Part shown: one piece after another, positions 1 to 5,044 of the stretch
Numbering within the stretch: the stretch's first letter is position 1
Layout: the number at the start of each line of letters is the position of its first letter
Source of the DNA: a bacterium
Lineage (GTDB): Bacteria; Patescibacteria; JAEDAM01; Absconditabacterales; Absconditicoccaceae
Direction: 5' to 3'
Assembly: GCA_017453665.1 (NCBI GenBank)
Contig: JAFTEM010000027.1
Location: 1-5,179 of the forward strand
Length of the DNA stretch: 5,179 bases
Notes under the pieces: model-generated
Database searches by the model: none
What the model saw: the letters and a program-made list of their open reading frames with translations, nothing else
Told to the model about the DNA's origin: nothing
Translations under genes and position numbers: made by a program

Positions 1-2
1 TG

Positions 3-155
3 GTTTTTTTGGTAAGTGATAGAGTAAATGACAGAGTAAATGACAGAGTAAATGACAGAGTAAATGACAGAGTAAATGACAGAGTAAATGACAGAGTAAA
101 TGACAGAGTAAATGACAGAGTAAATGACAGAGTAAATGACAGAGTAAATGAATAA
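3..155 (+). CDS. C-terminal end of a gene truncated by the window edge; (RVND)n tail
   Basis: Reading from base 3 gives VFLVSD, then ten exact RVND tetrapeptides, then RVNE and a TAA at 153-155. Only 50 residues are inside the window, so no function can be assigned. The tail is polar and charged, and each 12-bp unit adds exactly four residues, so copy-number change would keep the frame. Caution: the other two frames entering from the left also stop early (TAA at 13-15; TAG at 20-22 with TGA read as Gly), and a run of seven T at 4-10 could hide a frame error. The upstream gene might therefore end before the repeat, leaving it non-coding. This frame is preferred because it is open through the whole repeat and closes directly after it. 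Confidence 0.45.
   Translation, partial: VFLVSDRVNDRVNDRVNDRVNDRVNDRVNDRVNDRVNDRVNDRVNDRVNE
21..150. repeat. Perfect 12-bp tandem repeat, about 10.8 copies
   Basis: The unit AGAGTAAATGAC occurs ten times without a mismatch (21-140), followed by a partial AGAGTAAATG (141-150). Complete identity suggests recent expansion or ongoing slippage/recombination. There are no spacers, so it is not a CRISPR array. Each unit also contains the stop-start overlap TAAATG in another frame, which makes tiny M-T-E-stop frames of no evident meaning. Confidence 0.97.
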
Positions 156-164
156 TAATATTAA

Positions 165-174
165 AACGGCCGTT
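165..174. repeat. 10-bp perfect palindrome, GC-rich core
   Basis: AACGGCCGTT is self-complementary and lies inside a slightly longer near-palindrome (161-176) in otherwise AT-rich intergenic DNA. It lies just after the upstream stop and before the fic promoter. No T-tract follows, so it is not a classic terminator; it could be an operator or chance. Nothing else is evident between 156 and 203. Confidence 0.35.
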
Positions 175-203
175 AAGAAGCTGGAAAATTTCTCATTAAG
201 GAC

Positions 204-231
204 TTGATTTTTTATATGTTAATCATATTAT
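204..231 (+). promoter_or_regulatory. Predicted promoter of the Fic gene
   Basis: TTGATT at 204-209 and TATTAT at 226-231 are separated by 16 bp. The predicted transcription start near 238 would give a leader of about 24 nt before the ATG at 262. The leader shows no Shine-Dalgarno sequence. The same two hexamers with the same spacing recur on the minus strand at 1637-1664, which strengthens the call. Confidence 0.6.
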
Positions 232-261
232 AGGGTTAGTTTTATTGATTTTTCCTTAACT

Positions 262-1263
262 ATGAATAGCTATCCTCCGTATACATTGAGTAATAGTATG
301 GTTAATAAAATAACTTTAATAGTACAAAAAATTGAGAAAATTCATTATTATACACATTTAGATAGATTTCCTCAATTAAGAAGAGAAAATAGGATAAACT
401 CTATTTATTCATCTTTGGCAATTGAGGGTAATTCACTTTCTTATAATGATGTAAAGAGAGTTATTGAATGATGAACGGTTCTTTGAAAACAAAAAGATAT
501 TCAAGAAGTTAAAAATGCATATAAAGCTTATGAAATGTTAGAAAAGATAAATCCTTTTTCTATTGATGATTTAAAAAAGGTTCATGAGGTCATGACTTTT
601 CTTACGGTAGATGATAATTGAAATTATAGGAATCATTGAGAGTGAGTTTTTGAATGAGAAAAAGTTATCTTTATGGCACCTCCGCATGCGTTAGTTCCGC
701 AGTTAATGCAACAGTTATTTGATTGGATTTCTTCTGCTTGGAAAGATGTTAATCCTCTTATTATTTCATCAGTATTTCATTATGAATTTGTTTTTATTCA
801 TCCGTTTTCTGATTGAAATGGAAGAATGGCGAGGTATTGGCATACATTATTATTATCGAAATGGGAAGATATTTTCACATATCTTCCAATAGAAACAATG
901 ATTAAGCATCATCAAGCAGATTATTATGAAGCAATTCATGTGTGTAATCAAAGATGAAATTCAGATGAATTTATAGAGTTTATGCTTAATATTATTGATG
1001 AGGAGTTAGAAAAAGTAATTGTTAATTGACCAAATATGGATAATAATAGTTTAGAAGCTGGTAATCTAACAAAAAATGAACAAGTAGTATTAAATTTTAT
1101 TATGAAAAATTGACCTTCTTCAGCAAAAGATGTTATTGAATGATCTCTTTTGTCTGATAGTACAGTAAGAAGAGTACTAAGAAGGCTTGTTGATAAAAAA
1201 TTGCTGATTTCGACAGCAGTAAAAGAAAATGATCCAACTACTAAATATCGTATTGCTAGTTAA
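262..1263 (+). CDS. Fic-domain protein adenylyltransferase, self-inhibited class II type with C-terminal winged helix
   Basis: Translation with TGA as Gly gives 333 residues ending in TAA. Residues 180-191 are HPFSDGNGRMAR, the complete Fic catalytic motif HxFx(D/E)GNGRxxR, with catalytic His180. Fic enzymes typically transfer AMP from ATP to a hydroxyl side chain of a target protein. Residues 51-56 (SLAIEG) match the inhibitory motif (S/T)xxxE(G/N), here near the N terminus, so the enzyme should be autoinhibited by Glu55 contacting the active-site Arg. The MAPPHALVP segment (about residues 135-143) fits the substrate-binding flap. Residues of about 269-333 look like a winged helix-turn-helix, suggesting DNA binding or autoregulation. 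Twelve of 15 glycines are TGA, including Gly185 of the active-site loop. No adjacent toxin or antitoxin partner is seen. The family call is firm; the target is unknown. Confidence 0.93.
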
Positions 1264-1280
1264 ATTTTTGTTTTTTGCAT

Positions 1281-1305
1281 GAAGGTGCTAAATATTAGCA
1301 CCTTC
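1281..1305. terminator. Perfect 11-bp stem hairpin between convergent genes
   Basis: GAAGGTGCTAA pairs perfectly with TTAGCACCTTC across the 3-nt loop ATA. It lies 17 bp after the fic stop and covers the last codons and TAG stop of the convergent minus-strand gene. A shared terminator is the natural reading. However, the T-rich run (1265-1276) lies upstream of the hairpin on the plus strand, and neither direction has a downstream U-tract, so it is not a canonical intrinsic terminator. It may instead block 3' exonucleases. Confidence 0.45.
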
Positions 1306-1599
1306 GGGAATTCCTTCTGGGAGATTGAGAAAGATTCTTAGTTTGATGCTTGTTACTTGAAGTGCACCAGCTTCAGAGACTTGTATTGAGAAATATTCTT
1401 CCCAATCTTTTGATGACTTTTCTCTTATGACTTCATATCTTCTGTTAATAAAGATAGTGAAATCTCCTCCTTGAACGTAGAGGTAGCCATTAGGACAATC
1501 AGTCCCTGGCCATTGTGCTGGAGTAAGTTTGAGTGTAAGATATTTTTCTTCATCATCTACTTTACCCCAAAATCTGAATAAGAATTCTTTTTGTTTCAT
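1288..1599 (-). CDS. Hypothetical protein, 103 aa, without TGA codons
   Basis: The frame runs from ATG at 1599 to TAG at 1288-1290 and encodes a soluble, aromatic-rich acidic/basic protein with no signal peptide or membrane segment. I do not recognise the family. The alternating hydrophobic pattern in the middle (for example YLYVQGGDFTIFINRRYEVI, about residues 40-59) suggests beta strands. A good promoter lies 38 bp upstream, which supports the start and makes this a real gene rather than an antisense frame. All eight glycines use GGN codons, whereas about two thirds of glycines in the neighbouring genes are TGA. A hand count gives about 37% GC over 1321-1560, higher than the parts of fic I counted. 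Both fit recent acquisition from a standard-code donor, but eight codons are few. Confidence 0.7.
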   Translation of the reverse strand: MKQKEFLFRFWGKVDDEEKYLTLKLTPAQWPGTDCPNGYLYVQGGDFTIFINRRYEVIREKSSKDWEEYFSIQVSEAGALQVTSIKLRIFLNLPEGIPEGANI

Positions 1600-1636
1600 A
1601 ATAGTGGTTATTTGGGTTTTGTTTGTGAATGTTGTT

Positions 1637-1664
1637 ATAATATGGTTTGGAGTAATAAAATCAA
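1637..1664 (-). promoter_or_regulatory. Predicted promoter of the 103-aa gene
   Basis: On the minus strand TTGATT (plus 1659-1664) and TATTAT (plus 1637-1642) are separated by 16 bp, an exact match in hexamers and spacing to the fic promoter. The predicted start near 1630 leaves a leader of about 31 nt, A/C-rich and without a Shine-Dalgarno sequence. Confidence 0.6.
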
Positions 1665-1755
1665 AGTAAAATTAAGGGGTTTCTCTTTTTTTGTCCTTCA
1701 TTATAGAGAACAATATGGCTTCATCTTATATGATCAACTTTTCGTTAATTACTCT

Positions 1756-1779
1756 CTAAGAACTTTATTTAATTCTTAG
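1756..1779 (-). terminator. Weak hairpin overlapping the HicB stop codon
   Basis: CTAAGAA (1756-1762) is complementary to TTCTTAG (1773-1779) with a 10-nt loop, and the TAA stop of the HicB gene lies in one arm. No T-tract follows on the minus strand, so termination is uncertain. The rest of 1665-1775 holds no supportable gene on either strand. Confidence 0.3.
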
Positions 1780-2024
1780 GCGTAAACGAGGTCATCAATA
1801 AAAATATTAGAAATAAATGTACTTTGCTTTTTTGCTGGCAAACTTTCTTGAGTTTTATGCTTATCTAAAGAATTAAGATATGCTAAAATTGCCTCTTTTG
1901 TCATTTTCTGAGCGTCTTCTATATCTGTTCAATAACTGATACATCCAGGTAATTCAACAACTTGTGTTGTGTATCCTCAATCTTCTTTTTTTGTATATAC
2001 AACAAACAGTATAGTTCATTTCAT
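1776..2024 (-). CDS. HicB-family antitoxin-like protein, 82 aa, without adjacent HicA
   Basis: Read with TGA as Gly from ATG at 2024 to TAA at 1776, the protein shows the HicB/UPF0150 signature. A short strand (TILFVVY) is followed by EDGGYTTQVVELPGC (residues 14-28), ISYGTD, and a helix EDAQKMTKEAILAYLNSL. HicB proteins normally neutralise the HicA mRNA interferase by covering its active site, and some repress their own operon. After residue 53 there is only a 29-residue tail ending FISNIFIDDLVYA and no HTH or ribbon-helix-helix domain, so DNA binding is doubtful. No HicA reading frame lies next to it in either direction. It may be solitary, act on a distant HicA, or be a remnant antitoxin. 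Three of its five glycines are TGA, so the standard code would break it. Confidence 0.85.
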
Positions 2025-2038
2025 CTTTTTTGTGAATT

Positions 2039-2066
2039 AAATTAAGAAAATATTAAATCTATTCAA
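2039..2066 (-). promoter_or_regulatory. Possible promoter of the HicB gene
   Basis: On the minus strand TTGAAT (plus 2061-2066) and TAATTT (plus 2039-2044) are 16 bp apart, the spacing seen at the stronger promoters. It would start transcription near 2032, leaving a leader of about 8 nt. The -10 is poor and other AT-rich alternatives exist. The IS lies about 35 bp farther upstream and would leave it intact. Confidence 0.35.
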
Positions 2067-2099
2067 TTATTTATTCTAGAGATTTGTTAAAAATTGTAA

Positions 2100-2104
2100 T
2101 GGCT
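2100..2104. repeat. Left copy of probable 5-bp target duplication
   Basis: TGGCT directly precedes the left inverted repeat and recurs as TGGCT at 3380-3384 directly after the right one. A 5-bp match at matching distances from both ends is the best target-site duplication available. Confidence 0.55.
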
Positions 2105-2148
2105 AAATAGAAATGCGACAAAGAAAGCAAAAATAGAAATGCGACAAA
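2105..2148. repeat. Left IS end with two direct copies of the transposase-site motif
   Basis: AAATAGAAATGCGACAAA occurs at 2105-2122 and again at 2131-2148, a 26-bp period. The inner copy with its preceding CAAA is identical to the inner copy at the right end (18 matching bases in inverted orientation). Two sites per end suggest two transposase contacts. Confidence 0.85.
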
Positions 2149-2172
2149 ATGTTTACAAAAGCTTAACATTTT
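2146..2172 (-). terminator. Possible weak terminator after the transposase gene
   Basis: AAAATGTT (2146-2153) and AACATTTT (2165-2172) form an 8-bp AT-rich stem with an 11-nt loop, about 20 bp past the transposase stop. On the minus strand the 3' arm ends in TTTT, but no longer U-tract follows. The arm touches the inner end repeat. Confidence 0.35.
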
Positions 2173-2191
2173 CGAGACAAGTATTACCATC

Positions 2192-3301
2192 TTATAACCT
2201 TATATCTCACTTGATTGTTTCTTTAACTATAATTTTTCTACTACTTAATATCAAGTTCTTCTCTAATTGAAACTCCTTTCAGTAGTATGTTAAAGTTCAA
2301 TCTCTTCTCCATATTCTTGTTTCTTCTTTTGCAAAGAACCAATAGAAATTATCTTTTTCGTTCTTTGTTATTTTTACATGGGCATTTCATTCACACTTTG
2401 GAGGTACTCAAAACTTTGTATTATGCCATGGAATATAAACTTCTTCAAGAAACTTATTTCATTCCTCAATTGTTTTTATTCAGGCCAATCTCATCTTCTT
2501 AATTAATCTATCTTGTAGAGTTCTATTTCCTCTTTCAACTCTTCACTTTCATTCTGGATGATTTGCATATATCACTTCTATTCATAGTTTACTCATTCAT
2601 ACCTGAAATCTTGTTCTATATTCTTTGTTTCGGAGGTCCGAAGGGTAATTAACTTTATAAGTAGCATGCTTATCTAGATATATTGCACTTGGTTTTCAAA
2701 ACTTATCAAAATATGTTTTCCAAAAACTTATTACATCTTCTAAACGTTCTCGTTCAGAAAATTTAGCATATATTTTACTCGTTGCATCATCTATGGCAAC
2801 TAATAAACATCGTTTCTCTCAATTCTCTAACCAATCATGATAGCTTCAATCAAATTGGATAAGATCTCAATAACTAGGTCTTCTTTCTCTTTTTTGATGT
2901 TTAATTTTTTTCCTTGATTCATGGGCTATCCAAATTCATTCTTTAATCATTATTTGTCTTAATGTTTTTTTGCAAATATCAATTGAGAATTCCTCATCAA
3001 GATAATCCTTAAGTGCTGTAGGTCAAAAGTCTCTTAATTTATCATTTTTTCTGATGATTGTTTTAATATCAGCATATTTTGTGTTGTCTCATTGATGATT
3101 GGAAGGTTTTCACTTTAGACCATGTAATAATCATGGCGGTCATTTGTGTTTATAGCGATCAACCATTCTATAGATGGTAGATCTATCACGGTTAAATAGT
3201 GAAATCATTTCATCTATACTAATTTTCTTATTAATAAACTTTTCAATAATGCGAGTTTTCTGCGACATTTGTTCTAAATCATAATCATTATAAATAACCA
3301 T
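2192..3301 (-). CDS. DDE transposase of the ISNCY/IS1202 type, TGA-recoded
   Basis: The frame from ATG at 3301 to TAA at 2192 gives 369 residues with TGA as Gly. Residues of about 16-62 form a helix-turn-helix (MISLFNRDRSTIYRMVDRY) followed by GLLHGLKGKPSN, typical of these transposases. The integrase-like core starts at GDLIQFDGSYHDWLENGE (145-162). The catalytic triad is Asp151, Asp210 (in IYLDKHATYKVN) and Glu256 (in PEGKGRVERGNRTLQDRL). The family-typical segments RLAGIKTIEEGNKFLEE and FGVPP follow. No frameshift or internal TAA/TAG is present, so it appears functional. Twenty-one of 23 glycines are TGA, including Gly152 beside the catalytic Asp. In a standard-code cell it would stop within about 54 codons. 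The start is preferred because a promoter and leader hairpin lie directly upstream. Confidence 0.95.
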
Positions 3302-3307
3302 TTTTGT

Positions 3308-3336
3308 ATAGATAAAGAATAAAATTCTTTATCTAT
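3308..3336 (-). promoter_or_regulatory. Hairpin in the transposase leader, 13-bp stem
   Basis: ATAGATAAAGAAT (3308-3320) and ATTCTTTATCTAT (3324-3336) are perfectly complementary across a 3-nt AAA loop. The hairpin fills the space between the -10 box and the ATG, ending 7 bp before the start codon. A transcript entering from outside the IS would carry the whole stem. One started at the IS promoter (near 3328) would lack most of the 5' arm. This is the arrangement expected of a device that prevents transposase translation from read-through RNA, an inference from how some other IS work. Confidence 0.75.
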
Positions 3337-3363
3337 TATAGTCGCATTTCTATTTTTGTCCTA
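3335..3363 (-). promoter_or_regulatory. Transposase promoter embedded in the IS right end
   Basis: A perfect TATAAT -10 on the minus strand (plus 3335-3340) directly abuts the inner end repeat. The -35 region at 16-17 bp distance would read AGGACA or TAGGAC and lies between the two copies of the end motif. It is weak, as is common for transposase promoters, and transposase bound to the end could repress it. Confidence 0.5.
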
Positions 3364-3379
3364 CTGTCGCATTTTAAAT
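3341..3379. repeat. Right IS end with two copies of the transposase-site motif
   Basis: GTCGCATTT occurs at 3341-3349 and 3366-3374, a 25-bp period, in opposite orientation to the pair at the left end (26-bp period). The inner copy extends to GTCGCATTTCTATTTTTG, an exact inverted match to the left inner copy. The outer copy leads into the probable terminus at 3379 or 3380. Confidence 0.85.
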
Positions 3380-3384
3380 TGGCT
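3380..3384. repeat. Right copy of probable 5-bp target duplication
   Basis: TGGCT follows the right IS end and matches 2100-2104. Removing the IS and one copy would rejoin intergenic sequence without a reading frame, so no gene was cut. Confidence 0.55.
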
Positions 3385-3407
3385 GTAACAGAACTTATAT
3401 GAAAAGC

Positions 3408-3435
3408 TTGATTTTAAATTCATTCTCTATAAGAT
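3408..3435 (+). promoter_or_regulatory. Predicted promoter for a small RNA or leader
   Basis: TTGATT at 3408-3413 and TAAGAT at 3430-3435 are 16 bp apart, the same spacing and -35 as the promoters at 204-231 and 1637-1664. TATAAG at 3428-3433 overlaps as an alternative -10. The predicted start is near 3441. It lies about 24 bp beyond the IS and predates or is independent of the insertion. Confidence 0.45.
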
Positions 3436-3440
3436 GATAT

Positions 3441-3525
3441 CGGAATTGAATCTATATCGAAAAGGTAGCTTTTAGAGCTCGGCCTTCCAACCTTGGGTTG
3501 GATAGATGTGGATTTTTTTATTTTT
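3441..3525 (+). ncRNA. Candidate structured small RNA or leader, family not recognised
   Basis: Between a promoter and a T-tract (3512-3518, continued 3521-3525) lies a segment with no reading frame and several mutually compatible helices: TCTAT (3451-3455) with ATAGA (3502-3506), AAAAG (3460-3464) with CTTTT (3469-3473), and CCAACC (3487-3492) with GGTTGG (3496-3501, loop TTG). The last hairpin stacks directly on the closing helix, and the T-run starts six bases past it, giving a 70-85 nt product. It is locally GC-richer than its surroundings. I match it to no known riboswitch or tRNA. It could instead be an untranslated leader of the methyltransferase gene, which has its own -10 box downstream. 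Confidence 0.4.
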
Positions 3526-3552
3526 AGTCCGTTTTTTCTATGGAATCTTTCT

Positions 3553-3558
3553 TATAAT
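3553..3558 (+). promoter_or_regulatory. Predicted -10 box of the methyltransferase operon
   Basis: A perfect TATAAT sits 43 bp before the ATG at 3602, predicting a leader of about 37 nt. The -35 region (around 3530-3536) is T-rich without a good hexamer. TATAGT at 3563-3568 is an alternative. No Shine-Dalgarno precedes the ATG; the last bases before it are a T-run. Confidence 0.45.
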
Positions 3559-3601
3559 TTAGTATAGTATGTATGATGTTTAGTTTCCTATATTCTTTTT
3601 T

Positions 3602-4633
3602 ATGTATTTTGCAGTCTTATGAAAAAATAAAGAACTTAGTCTAAAAGAACTAGACTATGTTTCTCCTAAGAATCTTCATTTTTCAGCGAATCAACAGGTT
3701 ATACTTTTTGATGATGCGAATGAGGAGAAATTATCAGATTTAGCATGACTTGTAAAATGGTGAAAAGTTATCGAGTGAGATCTTTCAGAGTTTTTTGCTC
3801 GTAATGAGAAAAAGATGATAGGGGTTGCTGATAAACAAGTATGAATTAACTTAAAAAAAACTTATGATTTAAAAAGGTTTAAACAAGTAGATCTTTTTCA
3901 TACGGATTTAGAAATTAAGAAAAAAGGGATAGAGCTTATTAAAATATGAAAGGAATGGGGAGAGGTCTTAGGATATCAAAATATTAAACTTTATGAAGTT
4001 GTTGATTTTGAGAAACCTTGACGTAGTATGCAAATGGGAATGATGCCTGCTAAATTAACACATACTTTAATTAATATTTGATTATCAATAGATAAAGAGC
4101 AGACGTTAATTTATGATCCTTTTGTTTGAAGTTGAACTACAGGTTTTTTGGCGAATTATTTTTGATATGATTTTTTAGGTTCAGACTTAAAATTAACTTT
4201 TGCGAATAAAAATTATCCATGGTGGCTTAATTCAAGATGGGCAACTCCTAGTAAGGAATTTAAATTCTTTGTTCATGATGCTACGAAAGAATTTGAGAGT
4301 TCAGATTTTTTGTTTGCTTGAAGGACACCGTTAGTCATCACAGAAGGTTGGCTTTGACCTATTATTAAATCTTGAACTACAGAAGATCAGGTTAAGGAAT
4401 ATCAAAGATGGGTAAAAAATGTCTATTTGCCTTGGATAGAAAGAATGGCTACAGCGTTTGAAAAAAAACCTGTTATGGTTTTTACTATCCCTTGGTATTT
4501 GTGATATGAGAATCTTTTAGAACATCAGATTATTGAAATTTGTGAGAAGGTTTGATTTGAATATTCTTCTTTACAAGAAATGTATAAAAGAGATCAACAC
4601 AAAGTTGCTAGAAAGGTTATTATTCTGCAATAA
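3602..4633 (+). CDS. Trm11-like SAM-dependent (probably tRNA guanosine) methyltransferase
   Basis: With TGA as Gly the gene encodes 343 residues ending in TAA. The N terminus MYFAVLGKNKELSLKEL resembles the opening of Trm11/TrmG10-type tRNA methyltransferases. Residues of about 50-150 occupy the place of their THUMP-type RNA-binding region. The catalytic half begins with GRSMQMGMMPAKLTHTLINI, followed by SAM motif I DPFVGSGTTG (172-181), whose glycines 176 and 178 are both TGA. The aspartate of LGSDLK probably contacts SAM. At the motif IV position, where N2-guanine and amino methyltransferases have (D/N)PP(Y/F), the sequence is TEGWLGP (247-253). Sixteen of 24 glycines are TGA. The substrate is inferred from family resemblance only; a DNA substrate is not excluded. 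The gene leads a tight three-gene run. Confidence 0.8.
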
Positions 4634-4660
4634 GATTTTTTATATGCTATTAAATAGAGA

Positions 4661-5011
4661 ATGGTTTTATGAGGACTTTTAGCTTTGCAGGTTATCTTGT
4701 TCTTGGTATTTCAGTTATGGCTTATTAATCGATGAGGAATGTTTTTAGTTCTTTTAGGAGGAACTTTCCTCATCTCTTTTGTGATAGTTTTTTGTTATCA
4801 TTCTTGGATTAGATATTTTTATCCTATTTTTGTGTTGGCTATTTGGGTGTTAATGCTTTTTTGTATCCAGGCTTTAGGTGGTTGTGGTGATGATATGATG
4901 TGTAATGCTTGGTTTGAATTAAAAGATTATGTTGTTGTGTTTTCTTGAGTAGGATGTGCTTGTTGATGTATTGGGTTAGCAGTAAAAGAAATATTTAGAA
5001 AGGGAAAATAG
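4661..5011 (+). CDS. Small four-helix membrane protein with cysteine-rich last helix
   Basis: The ATG at 4661 follows an in-frame TAG (4655-4657), so it is the first possible ATG start. The TAG stop is at 5009-5011, giving 116 residues. Four hydrophobic segments lie at about 3-22, 27-46, 52-72 and 90-108, with short loops (INRG, YHSWIR) and a basic end KEIFRKGK. The loop between helices 3 and 4 holds GGCGDDMMCN (73-82), two cysteines that could form a disulfide if outside. The last helix carries C-A-C-G-C (99-103). Without TGA-as-Gly the protein would be cut at codon 4 and at 25, 96 and 102. It lies 27 bp after the methyltransferase. No family is recognised. Confidence 0.72.
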
Positions 5012-5044
5012 TTACTAGTTTTTAATCTCTTATTTGTATTGATT

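Larger units (their letters stand above)
2105..3379. mobile_element. Complete ISNCY/IS1202-type insertion sequence, about 1275 bp
   Basis: One full-length DDE transposase gene (minus strand) lies between inverted ends sharing the core AAATGCGACA. The termini are A/T-rich runs leading into this core: left AAATAGAAATGCGACA, right (reverse complement) ATTTAAAATGCGACA. They are bordered by direct repeats TGGCT. An alternative extends the ends to 2095 and 3390, where both would begin with TGT (19 of 26 aligned positions match), but no target duplication borders that version. The element sits in the space between the HicB gene and the gene-free region before the methyltransferase, breaking no visible gene. 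Intact ends and transposase suggest it could still be active. Confidence 0.85.

Noticed and set aside
21..150. CRISPR array
   Set aside because: The repeats are contiguous 12-mers without spacers and no cas genes are present.
262..1263. TGA codons as selenocysteine
   Set aside because: A dozen or more per gene at glycine positions and no selenoprotein family; reassignment to Gly explains all of them.
1600..1775. Hidden hicA downstream of the HicB gene
   Set aside because: All frames on the minus strand are closed by TAA/TAG within short distances and no HicA motif is visible, even with TGA read as Gly.
1591..1779. Plus-strand 62-codon frame opposite the 103-aa gene start
   Set aside because: No family likeness or clear promoter, and it overlaps the promoter and leader of the minus-strand gene; judged a chance frame.
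2085..2104. dif-like site next to the IS (some IS1202-type elements insert near such sites)
   Set aside because: The flanks contain no recognisable pair of XerC/XerD half-sites.
2287..2502. Plus-strand 71-codon frame inside the IS
   Set aside because: It is the antisense of the well-supported transposase coding sequence.
3259..3271. Extra IS end motif (TGTCGCA) inside the transposase gene start
   Set aside because: Only seven bases match and the flanks differ from the end repeats; probably chance.
3470..3510. tRNA-Gly-like segment (GTAGC..., CTTCCAA resembling an anticodon loop)
   Set aside because: No acceptor stem, no GG-containing D loop, no T-arm GGTTCGA and no pairing for the anticodon stem; the helices found are different ones.
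262..5011. Genes apparently broken by many premature stops (pseudogenes)
   Set aside because: Every interruption is TGA, never TAA or TAG, and each fits a glycine in conserved motifs, so the genes are intact under code 25.
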